Origin: Edaphobacter sp.
GTDB lineage: Bacteria > Acidobacteriota > Terriglobia > Terriglobales > Acidobacteriaceae
Assembly (NCBI RefSeq): GCF_028283685.1
Contig: NZ_JAPWKF010000006.1
Location: forward strand, 1-64,000
DNA: 64,000 nucleotides
Reading direction: 5' to 3'
Below the pieces are notes generated by a model, which worked only from the letters and a program-made list of their open reading frames with translations, made no database searches and was not told the origin of the DNA. Of this stretch, positions 50,387-62,374 are shown in pieces (positions within the stretch are counted from its first letter, which is position 1; each line of letters opens with the position of its first letter). Position numbers and translations under genes: made by a program.

Positions 50387-53300
50387 ATGGGTCAGGATCC
50401 TTTTCGCCAATTCGCCGACGGCTGTATGCGCGTGTGCGCGGCTGCGACGGCTTGCGGGTCGGCCTCTCTTCTTTTTCTCTCCTCGTTCTTCTCTCCTGCG
50501 TTGATGGCGCAGCAGTCGCTGACCGCTCCCTGGCAGCCGCTGGGGCCGGTGCAGGTGACGACCTCTGCCTATGGCAAGGTGACGGGGCGCGTGACGTCGA
50601 TCGCCGTCGATCCGGCGGACGCTACGGGCAACACGGTGTATCTGGGAACGACGGGCGGCGGGGTGTGGCGGTCGGTGAATGCGCTGGCACCTGCAGCGTC
50701 GGTGAGCTTTGCTCCGCTGACCGATACGCTGCCGGTCTTCAGTCTGAGTGCGGGGTCCTCGGCGTTGCCTTCGCTGGCGATCGGTGCACTCTCGGCGGCG
50801 AACGGTGTGGTGCTGGCGGGTACGGGCGATCCCAACAATGCTGCGGACTCGTACTACGGCGAGGGAGTTCTGCGCTCGGCTGACGATGGCGTGACGTGGA
50901 CGGTGGCGCGCATCTCGCAGGATGGGACTTACGGCACGCACAGCTTCGCCGGTCTGGCGTTTGCGGGGTTTGCGTGGAGCACGGCGTCGCCGGGGACGGT
51001 CGTAGCGGCGGTGACCAACTCGGGCGAGGGTGCGCTGGTGGGCGCGGCCAACGCGAGCAGCGTGATGGGGCTGTATTACTCGACCGACGCCGGGGTGACG
51101 TGGCAGATGGCGACCGTGATGGACGGCAGCCAGTATGTGCAGCGTCCGCGGATCGCGGGCAGCTACAGCGGCAACGCGGCGACGGCGGTGGTATGGAACC
51201 CGGTGCGCAAAAAGTTCTACGCCGCGGTGCGCTATCACGGCTACTACGAGTCGGCCGATGGCGCGACGTGGACGCGGCTGGCGGCGCAGCCGGGGGCCGG
51301 GCTGACGGCGGCGGCGTGTCCGGCGAATACCGATCTCGTCGGCTCGCTGGGATGCCCGATCTTTCGTGGCGCGCTGGCGGTGGAGCCGGTCTCGGGCGAT
51401 ATGGTTGCGCTGACGGTGGACGCGGCGAATCTCGACCAGGGGTTGTGGCGCGATGCGTGCGCGGAGGCTTCAGGCGCGTGTGCGGGAGCGGTGAGCTTCG
51501 CGCAGCGGCTGGGTGGCAGCTCGCTGGATCTGGGCAGCGCGGGCACCTCCGGTAACGCCACGGCGATCGCGCAGGCGAGCTACAACCTCGCGCTGGCCGC
51601 GGTGGCCAGCGGCACCGACATGCTGGTCTTTGCGGGGACGGAGGATCTGTATCGCTGCTCGCTGGCGTCGGGCTGCGCGACGATGCGCAACACCACCAAC
51701 GCGCTGAACGGATGCGCGGCCCCGGCGAAGGTGGCCCCGGCGCAGCATGCGATTGCGGCGGTGGCACGGCCCCGGAGCGCCGGTGATCTTTGTGGGGAAC
51801 GACGGCGGTCTGTGGCGCTCCAGCGACGGGGTAAACCAGCAGGGGACGCTGTGTTCGAGCGACGATGCGGCGCACTTCGAGAACCTGAACGGCGCGCTGG
51901 GCTCGCTGGCGATGGTGCAGTCGCTGGCGGCGCATCCGACAGACGCGGGGACGCTGCTGGCAGGCATGGGAGCCAACGGCACGGCGGCGACGGCCTCTGC
52001 CTCGGCGGCTGGGGCATGGACGCAGGTTGCGGCGGGCGAGGGCGGCAACGTGGCCATCGATCCGAACGATCCTTCGCTCTGGTACGTCACGAACGGAGCT
52101 GGCGTCAGCATTCATCGCTGCGCCAGTGGTGCTGCCTGCGCATCGACGGATTTTGCCGGGCTGCCGACGCTCGGCGCGGCGCAGGTAGCCTACGACCTGA
52201 CGGAGGCGCAGACGCCGTGGCTGCTCGATCCGGGGGCGACGGGCAACCTGTTGCTGGGGACGTGCCGTGTGTGGCGCGGTCCGGCGACGGACGGTGCGCT
52301 GTGGTCGGCGAGTAACACGATCAGCGCCATGCTTTCGGGATCGCAGGAACCGGCCTGCGTCACGCTGAATGGGATGGTGCGCTCGCTGGCGGCGGGTGGG
52401 CCGGTCGTGAATGCAGCGGCGGCGCAGAGTACAGGCTCGCAGGTGATGTATGCGGGGATGGCGGGGCTGTTGTCGGGAGGCGCGGGTGGAGGCGGGCATG
52501 TCTTCGTGACGCAGGGCGCGGATACGGCGTCCGCGGCGACGGTGTGGAGCGATGTGGGTGCATCGCCGGTGACGACGAACGGTGGCTCGCCGGTATTCAA
52601 CGCGGCTGGTTATGACGTGGCTGCGCTGACGGTCGATCCGCACGACGCGACGGGGCGCACGGTGTATGCGGCGATACGCGGGATGGATGTGACCAACCTG
52701 TATCGCTCGACCACGGCGGGCGCGAGCTGGGCGAATATCACGCGCAACCTGCCGCCTCTGCCGGCGAACGCGGTGGCGGTGGACCCGAACGACGCCAACA
52801 CGGTGTACGTGGCGCTGGATGCGGGCGTGTATGTGACCTCTGCCGTGACGACGTGCGAGACCCAGAACTGCTGGAGCCGGTATGGCACCGGTCTGCCGGA
52901 TGCTCCGGCGATGGCGCTGGTGACCGGCGCTGCGCTGCCGACGGGCGATGGCCGCACTGGAGTACTGCGGGTGGGCACATATGGCCGCGGGGTGTGGCAG
53001 GTTCCGCTGCTGACGGCGGCGAACGTGTCGGCGGGGACGCCTGCGATCGCGCTGTCGCCGGTGTCGCTGAGCTTTGCCAGCCAGGCGGTGTCGACGGCGA
53101 GCGCCACGCAGACGATGACGGTGACGAATACGGGCAGCGCTCCGCTGACGGTGGCGCAGCTGGCGATCTCCGAGGCACAGCTGCCGCTGGGGCCGCAGGC
53201 GGAGTTTACGGAGACCGACAACTGCACGTCGGCAGCCGTTGCCGTGGGGCAGAGCTGCACGGTCAACATTCGGTTTGTTCCGGCGGCGGCGGGAGAGCGG

Positions 53301-54800
53301 TCGGCGACGATGACGATCTACGGCAACGTCAGCGGCGGGCAGGCGACGGCGCAGCTGACCGGCACGGCGACGGCCGCCGTGGGGGGAGTGACGCTGCTGC
53401 CGAACTCGCTCAGCTTCGCCGAGACGGCGGTAAACGCAGTCTCGGCGGCGCAGAACATTACGGTCTCGAATACGGGAAGCGGAGCGGTGGCGCTGGCGAA
53501 TGCTGCGGTGTCGGGCGGCTTCACCATCACGGCGACGACCTGCAGCGGCTCGCTGGCGGCGGATACGTCGTGCGCGTACGGCGTGGCGTTCGCGCCGAAG
53601 GCCTCGGGGCCGCTGGGCGGGACGTTCTCGATGACGGCGGGCAGCGTGGCGCTGAGCGCGGCTCTCTCGGGAACGGGTGCGCTGCCTGCGACGGATACGC
53701 TGGCTCCCACCTCGCTGAGCTTCGCGGCGCAGCCTCTGGGCGTGCCAGGCGCGGCGCAGAAGGTAACCCTGACCAATGTGGGCGACGTGGCGCTGACGCT
53801 GATTGCGACGGCGACGACGGGCGACTTTGCGGCGACCAACGGCTGCGGCAGCTCGCTGGCGGCGCATGCGACGTGCGCCATCAGCGTGGCGTTCGCGCCG
53901 AAGGCGCTGGGCGCGGAGGCAGGCACGCTGACGGTGTCGGATGCGTACCGTTCGCAGACGGTGGCGTTGGCGGGGACAGGGATTGCACCGGCAGGTGTAT
54001 CGCTGTCGCCGCTGGGCGGGGTCGCGTTTCCGGCGACGGGCGTGGGACTGGCCTCGGCTCCATCGGTGGTGACGCTGGTCAACAACGGAGGCCAGCCGCT
54101 GACGATCTCCTCGATCGCGGTCAGCGGCGACTTCAGCATCGTGCCGGGTTCGAACAGCTGCACGGCGACGCTGGCGGTGGGTTCGAGCTGTGCGATGCAG
54201 GTTGCATTCACGCCGACGGCGACGGGTGGACGTACGGGGACGATCAGCGTGGCGTCGAGCGCGGTGAACTCGCCGCAGACGCTGCCGCTGACGGGAACGG
54301 GTGTGGACTTCGCGCTGGTCGCCGATGGGCCAGCCTCGGCGACGGTGACGGCGGGGCAGAGCGCAAGCTACGCGCTGCGGCTGACGCCTGCCGCTGCGGT
54401 GCCGGGCATCAACGCCACGCTGAGCTGCAGCGGCCTGCCGCAGTATGCGAGCTGCAATCTTTCGCCCGCCAGCGTGGCAATGAGCGGCGGCGCGGCGATC
54501 GTCCAGGTAACGGTGGCGACCGGGGGCTCGACGGCCTTGCTGCGACGAGGCGATGCGGTTGTGCTGGCGATGCTGTGTCCCGTGATGGTGTTCGCGCTGC
54601 GGCGCAAGAGGGTGCTGGCGGCGCTGGTACTTTCAGCGCTGGTGGTGGCGGGAGGGTGCGGGTCGGGGCGGGCGATTCCCGACTCCGGTGCTCCGGGTAC
54701 GGTCGGCGTGACGACGCCGAAGGGGAGTTATACGGTGACCGTGATGGCTGTGGGGAGCGGGCTGACGCGGTCGGTGGCGCTTACGCTGGTGGTGCAGTAA
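50387..54800 (+). pseudogene. Large secreted beta-propeller/ASH-repeat protein, one frameshift
   Basis: Two frames join into about 1,470 codons. The first begins at 50387 with a signal peptide (ending PALMAQ). It then has propeller repeats of the sortilin/BNR kind: GTTGGGVWRSVNA, STDAGVTWQMA, SADGATWTRL. The frame breaks at CCCC 51770-51773; removal of one C gives ARPGAPVIFVGNDGG and continues in the second frame. That part holds more propeller blades, then about five ASH/choice-of-anchor-D domains (LSFASQAVSTASATQTMTVTN and the like) from ~53060 to 54300. It ends in a Pro/Ser domain with a membrane helix (VMVFALRRKRVLAALVLSALVVAGGCG) splitting the final repeat. Likely a cell-surface protein; function unknown. 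Confidence 0.8.
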
Positions 54801-54828
54801 CCCGGCTGGCGATCGATTGCCTTCATAA

Positions 54829-54859
54829 AGAAGGCGTGGCCGGGAGCCACGCCTCTTCT
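54829..54859. terminator. Terminator between convergent genes
   Basis: AGAAGGCGTGGC (54829-54840) pairs with GCCACGCCTCTTCT around CGGGA with one bulged base, then GTTTCC. It serves the ASH-protein gene and perhaps the dehydrogenase gene on the other strand. Confidence 0.7.
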
Positions 54860-54877
54860 GTTTCCTGTTCGCTGCGC

Positions 54878-56302
54878 CTAGCAGTGGACGATCTTGTTGG
54901 AGTCGATGGCGCGGGTGGCGTTGCGGGTGTCGATCACCAGCTGCGCCTGGTCGACGATCTCGGTGAAGTCGTACAGCGAGTGGTCGGTGTGGACCACGAC
55001 GCAGTCGAACTCGCCGATGCGCTCGAGCGGGGTCGAGTGCATATCGAGGTGGTAGTGGCGGCCGCTGCCGACGGTCTCGAAGAAGGGATCGTTGTAGGCG
55101 ACCTCGGCTCCGGCGTTGCGCAGCAGCTCGATGATGCCGAGCGCGGGCGACTCGCGCAGGTCGTCGACGTCGCGCTTGTAGGCGACGCCGAGTACCAGCA
55201 CCTTGGCTCCGCGCAGTGTCTTGTCACGGCGCTGCAGGGCGCGTGCGGTGGTCTGCACGACAAAGGCGGGCATGGACTCGTTGATCTCGCCGGCCAGCTC
55301 GATGAACTTTGCCTGGATGCCGAACTGGCTGGCCTTCCAGTTGAGGTAGAACGGGTCGACCGGGATGCAGTGGCCTCCGACGCCGGGGCCGGGGTAGAAG
55401 GCCTGGAAGCCGAAGGGCTTGGTGCTGGCCGCCTCGATGACCTCCCAGATGTCGATGCCCATCTTCAGGCACAGCTGCTTCATCTCGTTGACCAGCGCAA
55501 TGTTGACCGAGCGGTAGATGTTCTCGAGCAGCTTGGTCATCTCGGCTGCCGCTGGCGTGGAGACCGGCACCGTGCGGGTGAAGATGCTGCCGTAAAGCGC
55601 GGCGGCTGCTGCGGTGGCACGGGCTTCGACGCCGCCGATGACCTTGGGGATCTCGCGGCGCGGCGTGATCATGTTGCCGGGATCTTCGCGCTCCGGTGAG
55701 AAGGCGACCATGATGCCGGACAAGTTGCCCGCTTCGCCATTCCGCTCGCCGGGCGTCTCGCCGTCGGCGGCGGCGCGGAGCACCTGCACGCTGCGCGCGG
55801 CGCCGTGGCGGTTGATGCTCTCGACGATGATCTCTTCAGTAGTGCCGGGGTAGGTGGTGCTCTCAAGCACAACCAGCTGGCCCTCGCGCAGGTGCGGAGC
55901 GATCGCCTCGATGGTCGAGGTGACGTAGCTCATGTCCGGCGTGTGATCGTGGTTCAGCGGCGTGGGCACGCAGATCAGCACGGCGTCCATCTGTGCGATC
56001 TCGGCGAAGTTGGAGGTGGCATGAAAGCCCGACTTCTTCGCGGCGCGGATGTGCTCCGGCTCGATGCGGTGGATGTAGGAGCGGTTCTGGTTGAGGCTGT
56101 CGACCTTGGTCTGGTCGATATCGAAGCCGGTGACGCGGAACTTCTCTTCGCTGAACAGCAGCGTGAGCGGAAGTCCAACATAGCCGAGTCCGATGATGCC
56201 GACCTGCGCGGTACGGTTTTCGACGGCCTCGAGCCAGTGTGTCAGGCTCTCCCTACCGGTTGCAATCTGGGGAGTCCTTGCAAGGTGTGTTGTGGGCGTC
56301 AC
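54878..56302 (-). CDS. Nucleotide-sugar dehydrogenase, UDP-GlcNAc/ManNAc dehydrogenase-like
   Basis: 474 residues. NAD-binding GLGYVGLPL (about 40-48), the active-site region with YPGPGVGGHCIPVDP (nucleophile Cys312), and a C-terminal VLGVAYKRDVDDLRESPA domain. It makes a uronic acid from a UDP-sugar in two oxidations. It is longer than usual because of ~25 extra residues (about 175-200, VQVLRAAADGETPGERNG) before the MVAFSPERE strand. The epimerase gene lies 9 bp upstream on the same strand, so both serve one surface-polysaccharide sugar, possibly GalNAcA or ManNAcA. Confidence 0.88.
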   Translation of the reverse strand: MTPTTHLARTPQIATGRESLTHWLEAVENRTAQVGIIGLGYVGLPLTLLFSEEKFRVTGFDIDQTKVDSLNQNRSYIHRIEPEHIRAAKKSGFHATSNFAEIAQMDAVLICVPTPLNHDHTPDMSYVTSTIEAIAPHLREGQLVVLESTTYPGTTEEIIVESINRHGAARSVQVLRAAADGETPGERNGEAGNLSGIMVAFSPEREDPGNMITPRREIPKVIGGVEARATAAAAALYGSIFTRTVPVSTPAAAEMTKLLENIYRSVNIALVNEMKQLCLKMGIDIWEVIEAASTKPFGFQAFYPGPGVGGHCIPVDPFYLNWKASQFGIQAKFIELAGEINESMPAFVVQTTARALQRRDKTLRGAKVLVLGVAYKRDVDDLRESPALGIIELLRNAGAEVAYNDPFFETVGSGRHYHLDMHSTPLERIGEFDCVVVHTDHSLYDFTEIVDQAQLVIDTRNATRAIDSNKIVHC

Positions 56303-56311
56303 AGTTCTGTC

Positions 56312-57259
56312 CTATTCAGCAAATTCGTCGCGATACCATGCGACGGTGCGGCGTAGACCCTCTTCAAAGTCGGTTTGCGCAACGTATCCAAGAGCCTCGG
56401 AGGCTGCCGAGATATCCGCCAGGGAGTCGCGTACGTCTCCCTCACGCTCGGGCCCGTATAGTGGTGGATGCTCGAAACCGAGCAGGGTTGCAAGCGAAGC
56501 GTAGGTTTCGTTGAGGGTGTGGCGCTCGCCGCATGCAATGTTGAACACACGTCCGGCTGCCTTTGTTGCATCCGCCTCAAGCGCGAGGAGGTTGGCTTCC
56601 ACCACGTTGGAGACATGGGTGAAGTCGCGTCCCTGCTCGCCGTCGCCGAAGATGGTCGGCCGCTCGCCCCGCATCATCATCAGGATAAACCGTGCCATAA
56701 CGCCGGAGTAAGGAGAATCGGGCACCTGGCGCGAACCGAAGATGTTGAAGTAGCGCAGGCAGACGGTCTCAAGCCCATAGACGCGCCAATAGGCCTGCAT
56801 GTACAGCTCGCCGGTCAGCTTCTGCACGGCATAGGGCGAAAGCGGCTGCGGGGCCATCGTCTCCACGCGGGGAAAGCCCGGCTGGTTGCCGTAGGCCGAC
56901 GACGAAGCCGCATAGACGACGCGCTTCACGCCTGCCAGCCGTGCGCCTTCCAGCACGTTAAAGGTGCCGCCGATATTGGTCTCGTGGCTGGGGCGGGGTT
57001 CCTTGACCGATCGCGGCACGCTGGGCAGAGCGCCCTCATGCAGCACATAGTCCATGCCTTCGCAGGCGCTGCGGACGGCCTCGGCGTCGGTGAGATCGAC
57101 CTCGCGCAGTTCGATGCGGTCGAGGAGGGGCTCGATGTTCTTCCGAAGCCCGGTCTCGAAGTTGTCGAGTACGCGGACCTGCTGGCCGCGATCAACCAGG
57201 GCATGTGCAAGGTGCGATCCGATAAAGCCTGATCCGCCAGTAATTAAGTAGTTCGCCAA
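56312..57259 (-). CDS. NAD-dependent nucleotide-sugar epimerase
   Basis: 315 residues, extended SDR: GGSGFIGSHL (8-17), SSSAYG and Y-x3-K (YAVQK) active site, PYSGVMARF and a late YGPEREGDVRDSLAD segment binding the UDP-sugar. It is similar to WbpP/GalE-type C4 epimerases. It heads the pair with the dehydrogenase gene. Confidence 0.88.
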   Translation of the reverse strand: MANYLITGGSGFIGSHLAHALVDRGQQVRVLDNFETGLRKNIEPLLDRIELREVDLTDAEAVRSACEGMDYVLHEGALPSVPRSVKEPRPSHETNIGGTFNVLEGARLAGVKRVVYAASSSAYGNQPGFPRVETMAPQPLSPYAVQKLTGELYMQAYWRVYGLETVCLRYFNIFGSRQVPDSPYSGVMARFILMMMRGERPTIFGDGEQGRDFTHVSNVVEANLLALEADATKAAGRVFNIACGERHTLNETYASLATLLGFEHPPLYGPEREGDVRDSLADISAASEALGYVAQTDFEEGLRRTVAWYRDEFAE

Positions 57260-57462
57260 GGGGTAGTTCGTATCCTGTTTTTAATAGTGCCTGTGTCTAT
57301 ATCTGACGCTCCGACAGGACAAAGGACTCATCCCGGGGAGCGCTGAAGGCGGTAATCGCTGGGGTACGCAGACGGCTTTTCCTTGCGCAGAGAGTTTTCC
57401 TCGTTTTGCACAGGAAATGGTGCGAATGGTGGAAAAGCTGAGGACGCAGCCTTGTAAGTGAC
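57260..57462. other. Intergenic region, nothing recognised
   Basis: 203 bp between the photolyase stop and the epimerase start, both on the minus strand. It must hold the epimerase promoter; no clear palindrome, repeat or small gene is visible. Confidence 0.4.
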
Positions 57463-58962
<1,500 letters not shown>

Positions 58963-59050
58963 TGCCTTCGCTTCCTTTTGATGCGAATGAGCGCGGAAGA
59001 GTTCGCGCTTTGCCTGATGTGCTGGCATACTTTGAGCACGAGGAGGCTAG

Positions 59051-59251
59051 GTGCACTGGATCAACATGCATGTCCATCCCTGGCTCCTCCCTGTAGTTTC
59101 GCTGCTGATGCTTACGCAGGCTGTCTATCTCGGCGTGCGCAGCAGGGCCGGACTTCGGCCGGAGGAGATTCCCGGTAAGCTCCGGGTTTTCTGGATGGCT
59201 TGCTTTGTCCTCGTTGGAACACTGGCCGTCATCGACCGGTTCAGCCGATAG
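59051..59251 (+). CDS. Small two-helix membrane protein
   Basis: 66 residues, GTG start at 59051, with GAGGAGG at 59040-59046. Two hydrophobic helices (about 10-28 and 46-62) flank a basic loop. No family is recognised. The good ribosome-binding site supports it as a real gene. Confidence 0.6.
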   Translation: MHWINMHVHPWLLPVVSLLMLTQAVYLGVRSRAGLRPEEIPGKLRVFWMACFVLVGTLAVIDRFSR

Positions 59252-59295
59252 CCTCACCGCAACGCCGCTCATAGAGCTGCCGATCCGGTAAGCTC

Positions 59296-60459
59296 TTACC
59301 GGTACAGCCGGCCGTCCCGCAGGTGGAAGCGTTCGCCGCGCCAGACGATGGTGTCGCCGGCGTAGCTCCACGCCCAGAACAGCAGGCCGAAGAGATCGCG
59401 GACCGGCAGCAGCCACAGGTCGCGCAGCACCTGGCCGTCGCCGAGGATGCCGACGCCGACGGTGAGCGCGACAGCGACGCGAGCGAGAAGTGCAATAGCG
59501 AGCAGGGAGAAACCTTCCAGCGAAAAGCCGCTGGCGATGCAGGCGGCCAGCGCCCAGGGCACGCAGTAGGTGATGCCGAGGCCGAGGTAGCCGAGCTTGC
59601 GCGAATCGCGCGTGGTGCGCGACCAGCGCAGCTGGTGCTCGGCGAAGCCGCGAAAGCTGTAGGCGGGCACGGTGGTCTCGACGACCTCGCTGCTCAGCTC
59701 GACGCGAAAGCCTGCGGCGGAGATGCGGGCGCCCATCTCGTAGTCGTCGGCCAGCGCCTCGACCAGAGGTTCGAGGCCGCCTGCGGCGGTGAGTGCGGTG
59801 CGGCTCATGGCCAGCGTGGAGCCGAGGCCGAAGTGGATGCCGCCTTCGAGCTGCCGCGCGGTCAGCACTCCGGCGATGAAGTCGGTGGAGATGCCGAGCG
59901 CCTCGAGCCGCGACCACAGGCCGGGCCGCTCGCCGGTATGCCCGATGTAGGGCGCGGTCACCATGCCGACCGGCTTTGCGCCGGGCGTGACGAAGCCCTG
60001 CATCACGCGGGTAAGGTAGCGCGGCGAGACGAGGATGTCGCTGTCGTTGATGAGGACGTGCTCGTAGCTGGCGTGGCGCAGCATCTGGACGAGGTTGCTC
60101 ACCTTGCCGCTGGTGCCGAGCACCTCGGTGCAATGGACGAGCCGAATTGCGACGGAGGGGAACTCGGCGATGAGGCGGTGGATCTCCGCGACGGCGGGAT
60201 CGTCCATGGAGGAGACGCCGAAGACGATCTCGTAGCTGCCCGCATACTGTTGCTGGCAGTGGCTGACGAAGCCCGCGTACATGCGCTGATCGACGCCCTT
60301 GACCGGCTTGAGGATGGTGACGCCGGGGGCGAAGGGATCAGCGGTCTGGCGGCGGATGCTGCGCGCAAAGTTGCGCGCCCCCCACAGCGCAAGCGCCATG
60401 TACACGATTCCCGCAACGGCCATCAGGGCAGTTGCGCCCTCCATCCATGTCGCCAGCAT
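59296..60459 (-). CDS. hpnI: Glycosyltransferase family 2/21, HpnI-like
   Basis: 387 residues from the ATG at 60459 (GGAAGC upstream). It has an N-terminal membrane helix, then the ceramide-glucosyltransferase-type catalytic domain: FAPGVTILKPVKGVD, SSMDDP (D1), LINDSDILVSP (D2), ADDYEMG (D3) and HQLRWSR (Q-x2-RW), then two or more C-terminal helices. HpnI adds GlcNAc to bacteriohopanetetrol in hopanoid synthesis. No other hopanoid gene is in the window, so a different lipid acceptor remains possible. Confidence 0.78.
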   Translation of the reverse strand: MLATWMEGATALMAVAGIVYMALALWGARNFARSIRRQTADPFAPGVTILKPVKGVDQRMYAGFVSHCQQQYAGSYEIVFGVSSMDDPAVAEIHRLIAEFPSVAIRLVHCTEVLGTSGKVSNLVQMLRHASYEHVLINDSDILVSPRYLTRVMQGFVTPGAKPVGMVTAPYIGHTGERPGLWSRLEALGISTDFIAGVLTARQLEGGIHFGLGSTLAMSRTALTAAGGLEPLVEALADDYEMGARISAAGFRVELSSEVVETTVPAYSFRGFAEHQLRWSRTTRDSRKLGYLGLGITYCVPWALAACIASGFSLEGFSLLAIALLARVAVALTVGVGILGDGQVLRDLWLLPVRDLFGLLFWAWSYAGDTIVWRGERFHLRDGRLYR

Positions 60460-60521
60460 TGCTTCCAGTTTACTTGCTGGGGGCCGGGCGTAGGATGGTG
60501 GCAAAGTGTGTGGGGGTGGCT

Positions 60522-60989
60522 ATGTCGGGCAATGTTGTGGAAGCGAATGCTGTCTTAGAGCCGGTGGACTGGCGCACGAAGGGCATTCGCGTGGTGAAGG
60601 CAGAGGCGCGAAGCTGCGACACGCCGGAGACGCTGGGCATGAATCGCGAGGTGGCGATCAGCGGCTCGCGCACGGGATCGTCGCATCTGTGGGCTGGAAC
60701 CAACCGCATCGAGCCGGGAGCGTCGACCGGGCCGCATCATCATGGCGCGCTCGAGAGCATCATCTACGTGGTGCGCGGCGAGGCGCTGATGCGCTGGGGC
60801 GACCGGCTGGAGTTCATCACCAAGGCCGGGCCGGGCGACTTCATGATGGTGCCTCCGTATGTACCGCACCAGGAGCTGAACGCCTCGGCCACAGAGGAAT
60901 TGCACTGCGTGCTGGTGCGCAGCGCGACCGAAGAGGTGGTCATCAATCTCGACGGCCTCGATGTTGTGGATGAGCCGGAGTGGGTGTGA
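60522..60989 (+). CDS. Cupin-domain protein
   Basis: 155 residues from the ATG at 60522; an in-frame ATG at 60495 is the alternative. One cupin barrel with metal-binding motif 1 (GPHHHGALESIIYVVRGE, His-His-His and Glu) and motif 2 (GDFMMVPPYVPHQE, His). Catalytic role unknown. Confidence 0.82.
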   Translation: MSGNVVEANAVLEPVDWRTKGIRVVKAEARSCDTPETLGMNREVAISGSRTGSSHLWAGTNRIEPGASTGPHHHGALESIIYVVRGEALMRWGDRLEFITKAGPGDFMMVPPYVPHQELNASATEELHCVLVRSATEEVVINLDGLDVVDEPEWV

Positions 60990-61076
60990 GGATCTACTGC
61001 TTCCGGATATGCCATCCGCGCAGGCCTTGAAGATGCAGCGCGGCGGGCCTGGTGTCGTTGCCTTCCGCCACCAACC

Positions 61077-61120
61077 CCGGCCTTGTCATTTCCCGGCCTT
61101 GTCATTCCGGTTTTGTCATT
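61077..61120. repeat. Three tandem CGGCCTTGTCATT units
   Basis: CCCGGCCTTGTCATTT, CCCGGCCTTGTCATT and CCGGTTTTGTCATT follow each other in the 178-bp space between the cupin and purK genes. The TTGTCATTCC core links it to the repeats at 40986 and 42500. Confidence 0.7.
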
Positions 61121-61167
61121 GCATAGCGCAGTGGATGAATCCGCTTTGAGTGGTTGAGCAGGATTGC

Positions 61168-62361
61168 TTAAAGCAGCTCCTGCGCGCGGAGGACGGCGGC
61201 TACGGCTTCGTCGGCGGTGACGCCGATGGCGGAGAGGTGTCCCATCTTGCGGCCGGGTCTTGGGCGCTGCTTTTCGTAGAGGTGCAGGCGGACGCCGGGG
61301 ACGGCGAGGGCGCGGTCGAAGTGTGGTTCGCGCGGGGTGCCGTCTTCGTTGAGCCAGACATCGCCGAGGAGGTTGGCGATGGCGCAGGGCTGCACGGTCT
61401 CGACGTCGCCCAGCGGGAGGTCGCAGACGGCGCGGACCAGCTGCTCGAACTGGCTGGTGACGGAGCCGCGCTCGCTGGCGTGGTAGCTGTTGTGGGGGCG
61501 CGGGGCGAGCTCGTTGACGAGCAGGCGGCCGTCGGTGGTGACGAACATCTCGACCGCGAGGATGCCTTCGAGGGTGAAGGTATGGGCGATGCGCTCGGCC
61601 AGCGCGTGGGCCTGGTGGGCGAGCGTGTCGGTGAGGGGGGCGGGGATGACGCTCCAGGCGAGGATCTGGTTCTCGTGGTGGTTCCAGGCGGCGGGGTAGA
61701 CCTTGACCTCGCCGGAGGGGGAGCGGGCGACGAGGACGGAGATCTCGCGTTCGAGGTCGAGTGCCTGTTCGGCGACGCCTGCGCCGTGGCCGGAGTCGCC
61801 GCCGACGGCGTGCCATGCGCCGCGAGCCTCTTCTTCAAAGTCTGCGCCGGGGCGGAAGCCGACCTTACCCTGTCCGCGGCCGTCGTAGCCGCCGGTGGCG
61901 CTCTTACAGAAGACGCGGCCTCCGAGCGACTGGATGGCGTCGCGCATCTGGTCGAGGGAGCGGACGGGGCGCCAGTCGCCGATGGGGAAGCTGTTGGCGG
62001 CGAGCCACTCTTTTTGCGCGATGCGGTTCTGGATGATGGCGAGCATCTCGCGGCCGGGGCGCGTGGGGGCGTAGGCCTTGGCGGCGTCGAGGCTGGCGAG
62101 GGAGATCTGTTCGATCTCGAGGGTGACGACGTCGCAGCCGCGGGCGAGGTTGGCGGCCCCGCGCGCGTCGTCCCACCCTGCCTCGATGCAACCGTCGACG
62201 ACGAAGCGTGCGGGGCAGGCGGGGTCGGGATCGAGCACCTGGATGCGGTAGCCCATGGCGCGTGCGGCCATGGCGGTCATGCGGCCAAGCTGGCCGCCGC
62301 CGAAGATGCCGATGGTGGCGCCGGGGAGGATGGGCTGGGATGTCTTTGCGGCTGTCGTCAC
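61168..62361 (-). CDS. purK: N5-carboxyaminoimidazole ribonucleotide synthase
   Basis: 397 residues, ATP-grasp enzyme. FGGGQLGRM (20-28), KSATGGYDGRGQ (about 153-164) in the ATP-binding domain, EISVLVARS, and the metal-binding NELAPRPHNSYH near 270. It turns AIR plus bicarbonate and ATP into N5-CAIR in purine synthesis. It lies 13 bp downstream of purE; together they form the two-gene AIR carboxylation operon. Confidence 0.95.
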   Translation of the reverse strand: MTTAAKTSQPILPGATIGIFGGGQLGRMTAMAARAMGYRIQVLDPDPACPARFVVDGCIEAGWDDARGAANLARGCDVVTLEIEQISLASLDAAKAYAPTRPGREMLAIIQNRIAQKEWLAANSFPIGDWRPVRSLDQMRDAIQSLGGRVFCKSATGGYDGRGQGKVGFRPGADFEEEARGAWHAVGGDSGHGAGVAEQALDLEREISVLVARSPSGEVKVYPAAWNHHENQILAWSVIPAPLTDTLAHQAHALAERIAHTFTLEGILAVEMFVTTDGRLLVNELAPRPHNSYHASERGSVTSQFEQLVRAVCDLPLGDVETVQPCAIANLLGDVWLNEDGTPREPHFDRALAVPGVRLHLYEKQRPRPGRKMGHLSAIGVTADEAVAAVLRAQELL

Positions 62362-62374
62362 GGGAGAGATACCT

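Noticed and set aside
50739..53867. 1,042-codon antisense frame within the ASH protein gene
   Set aside because: Arg-rich low-complexity translation without domains; the sense frames carry propeller and ASH domains.
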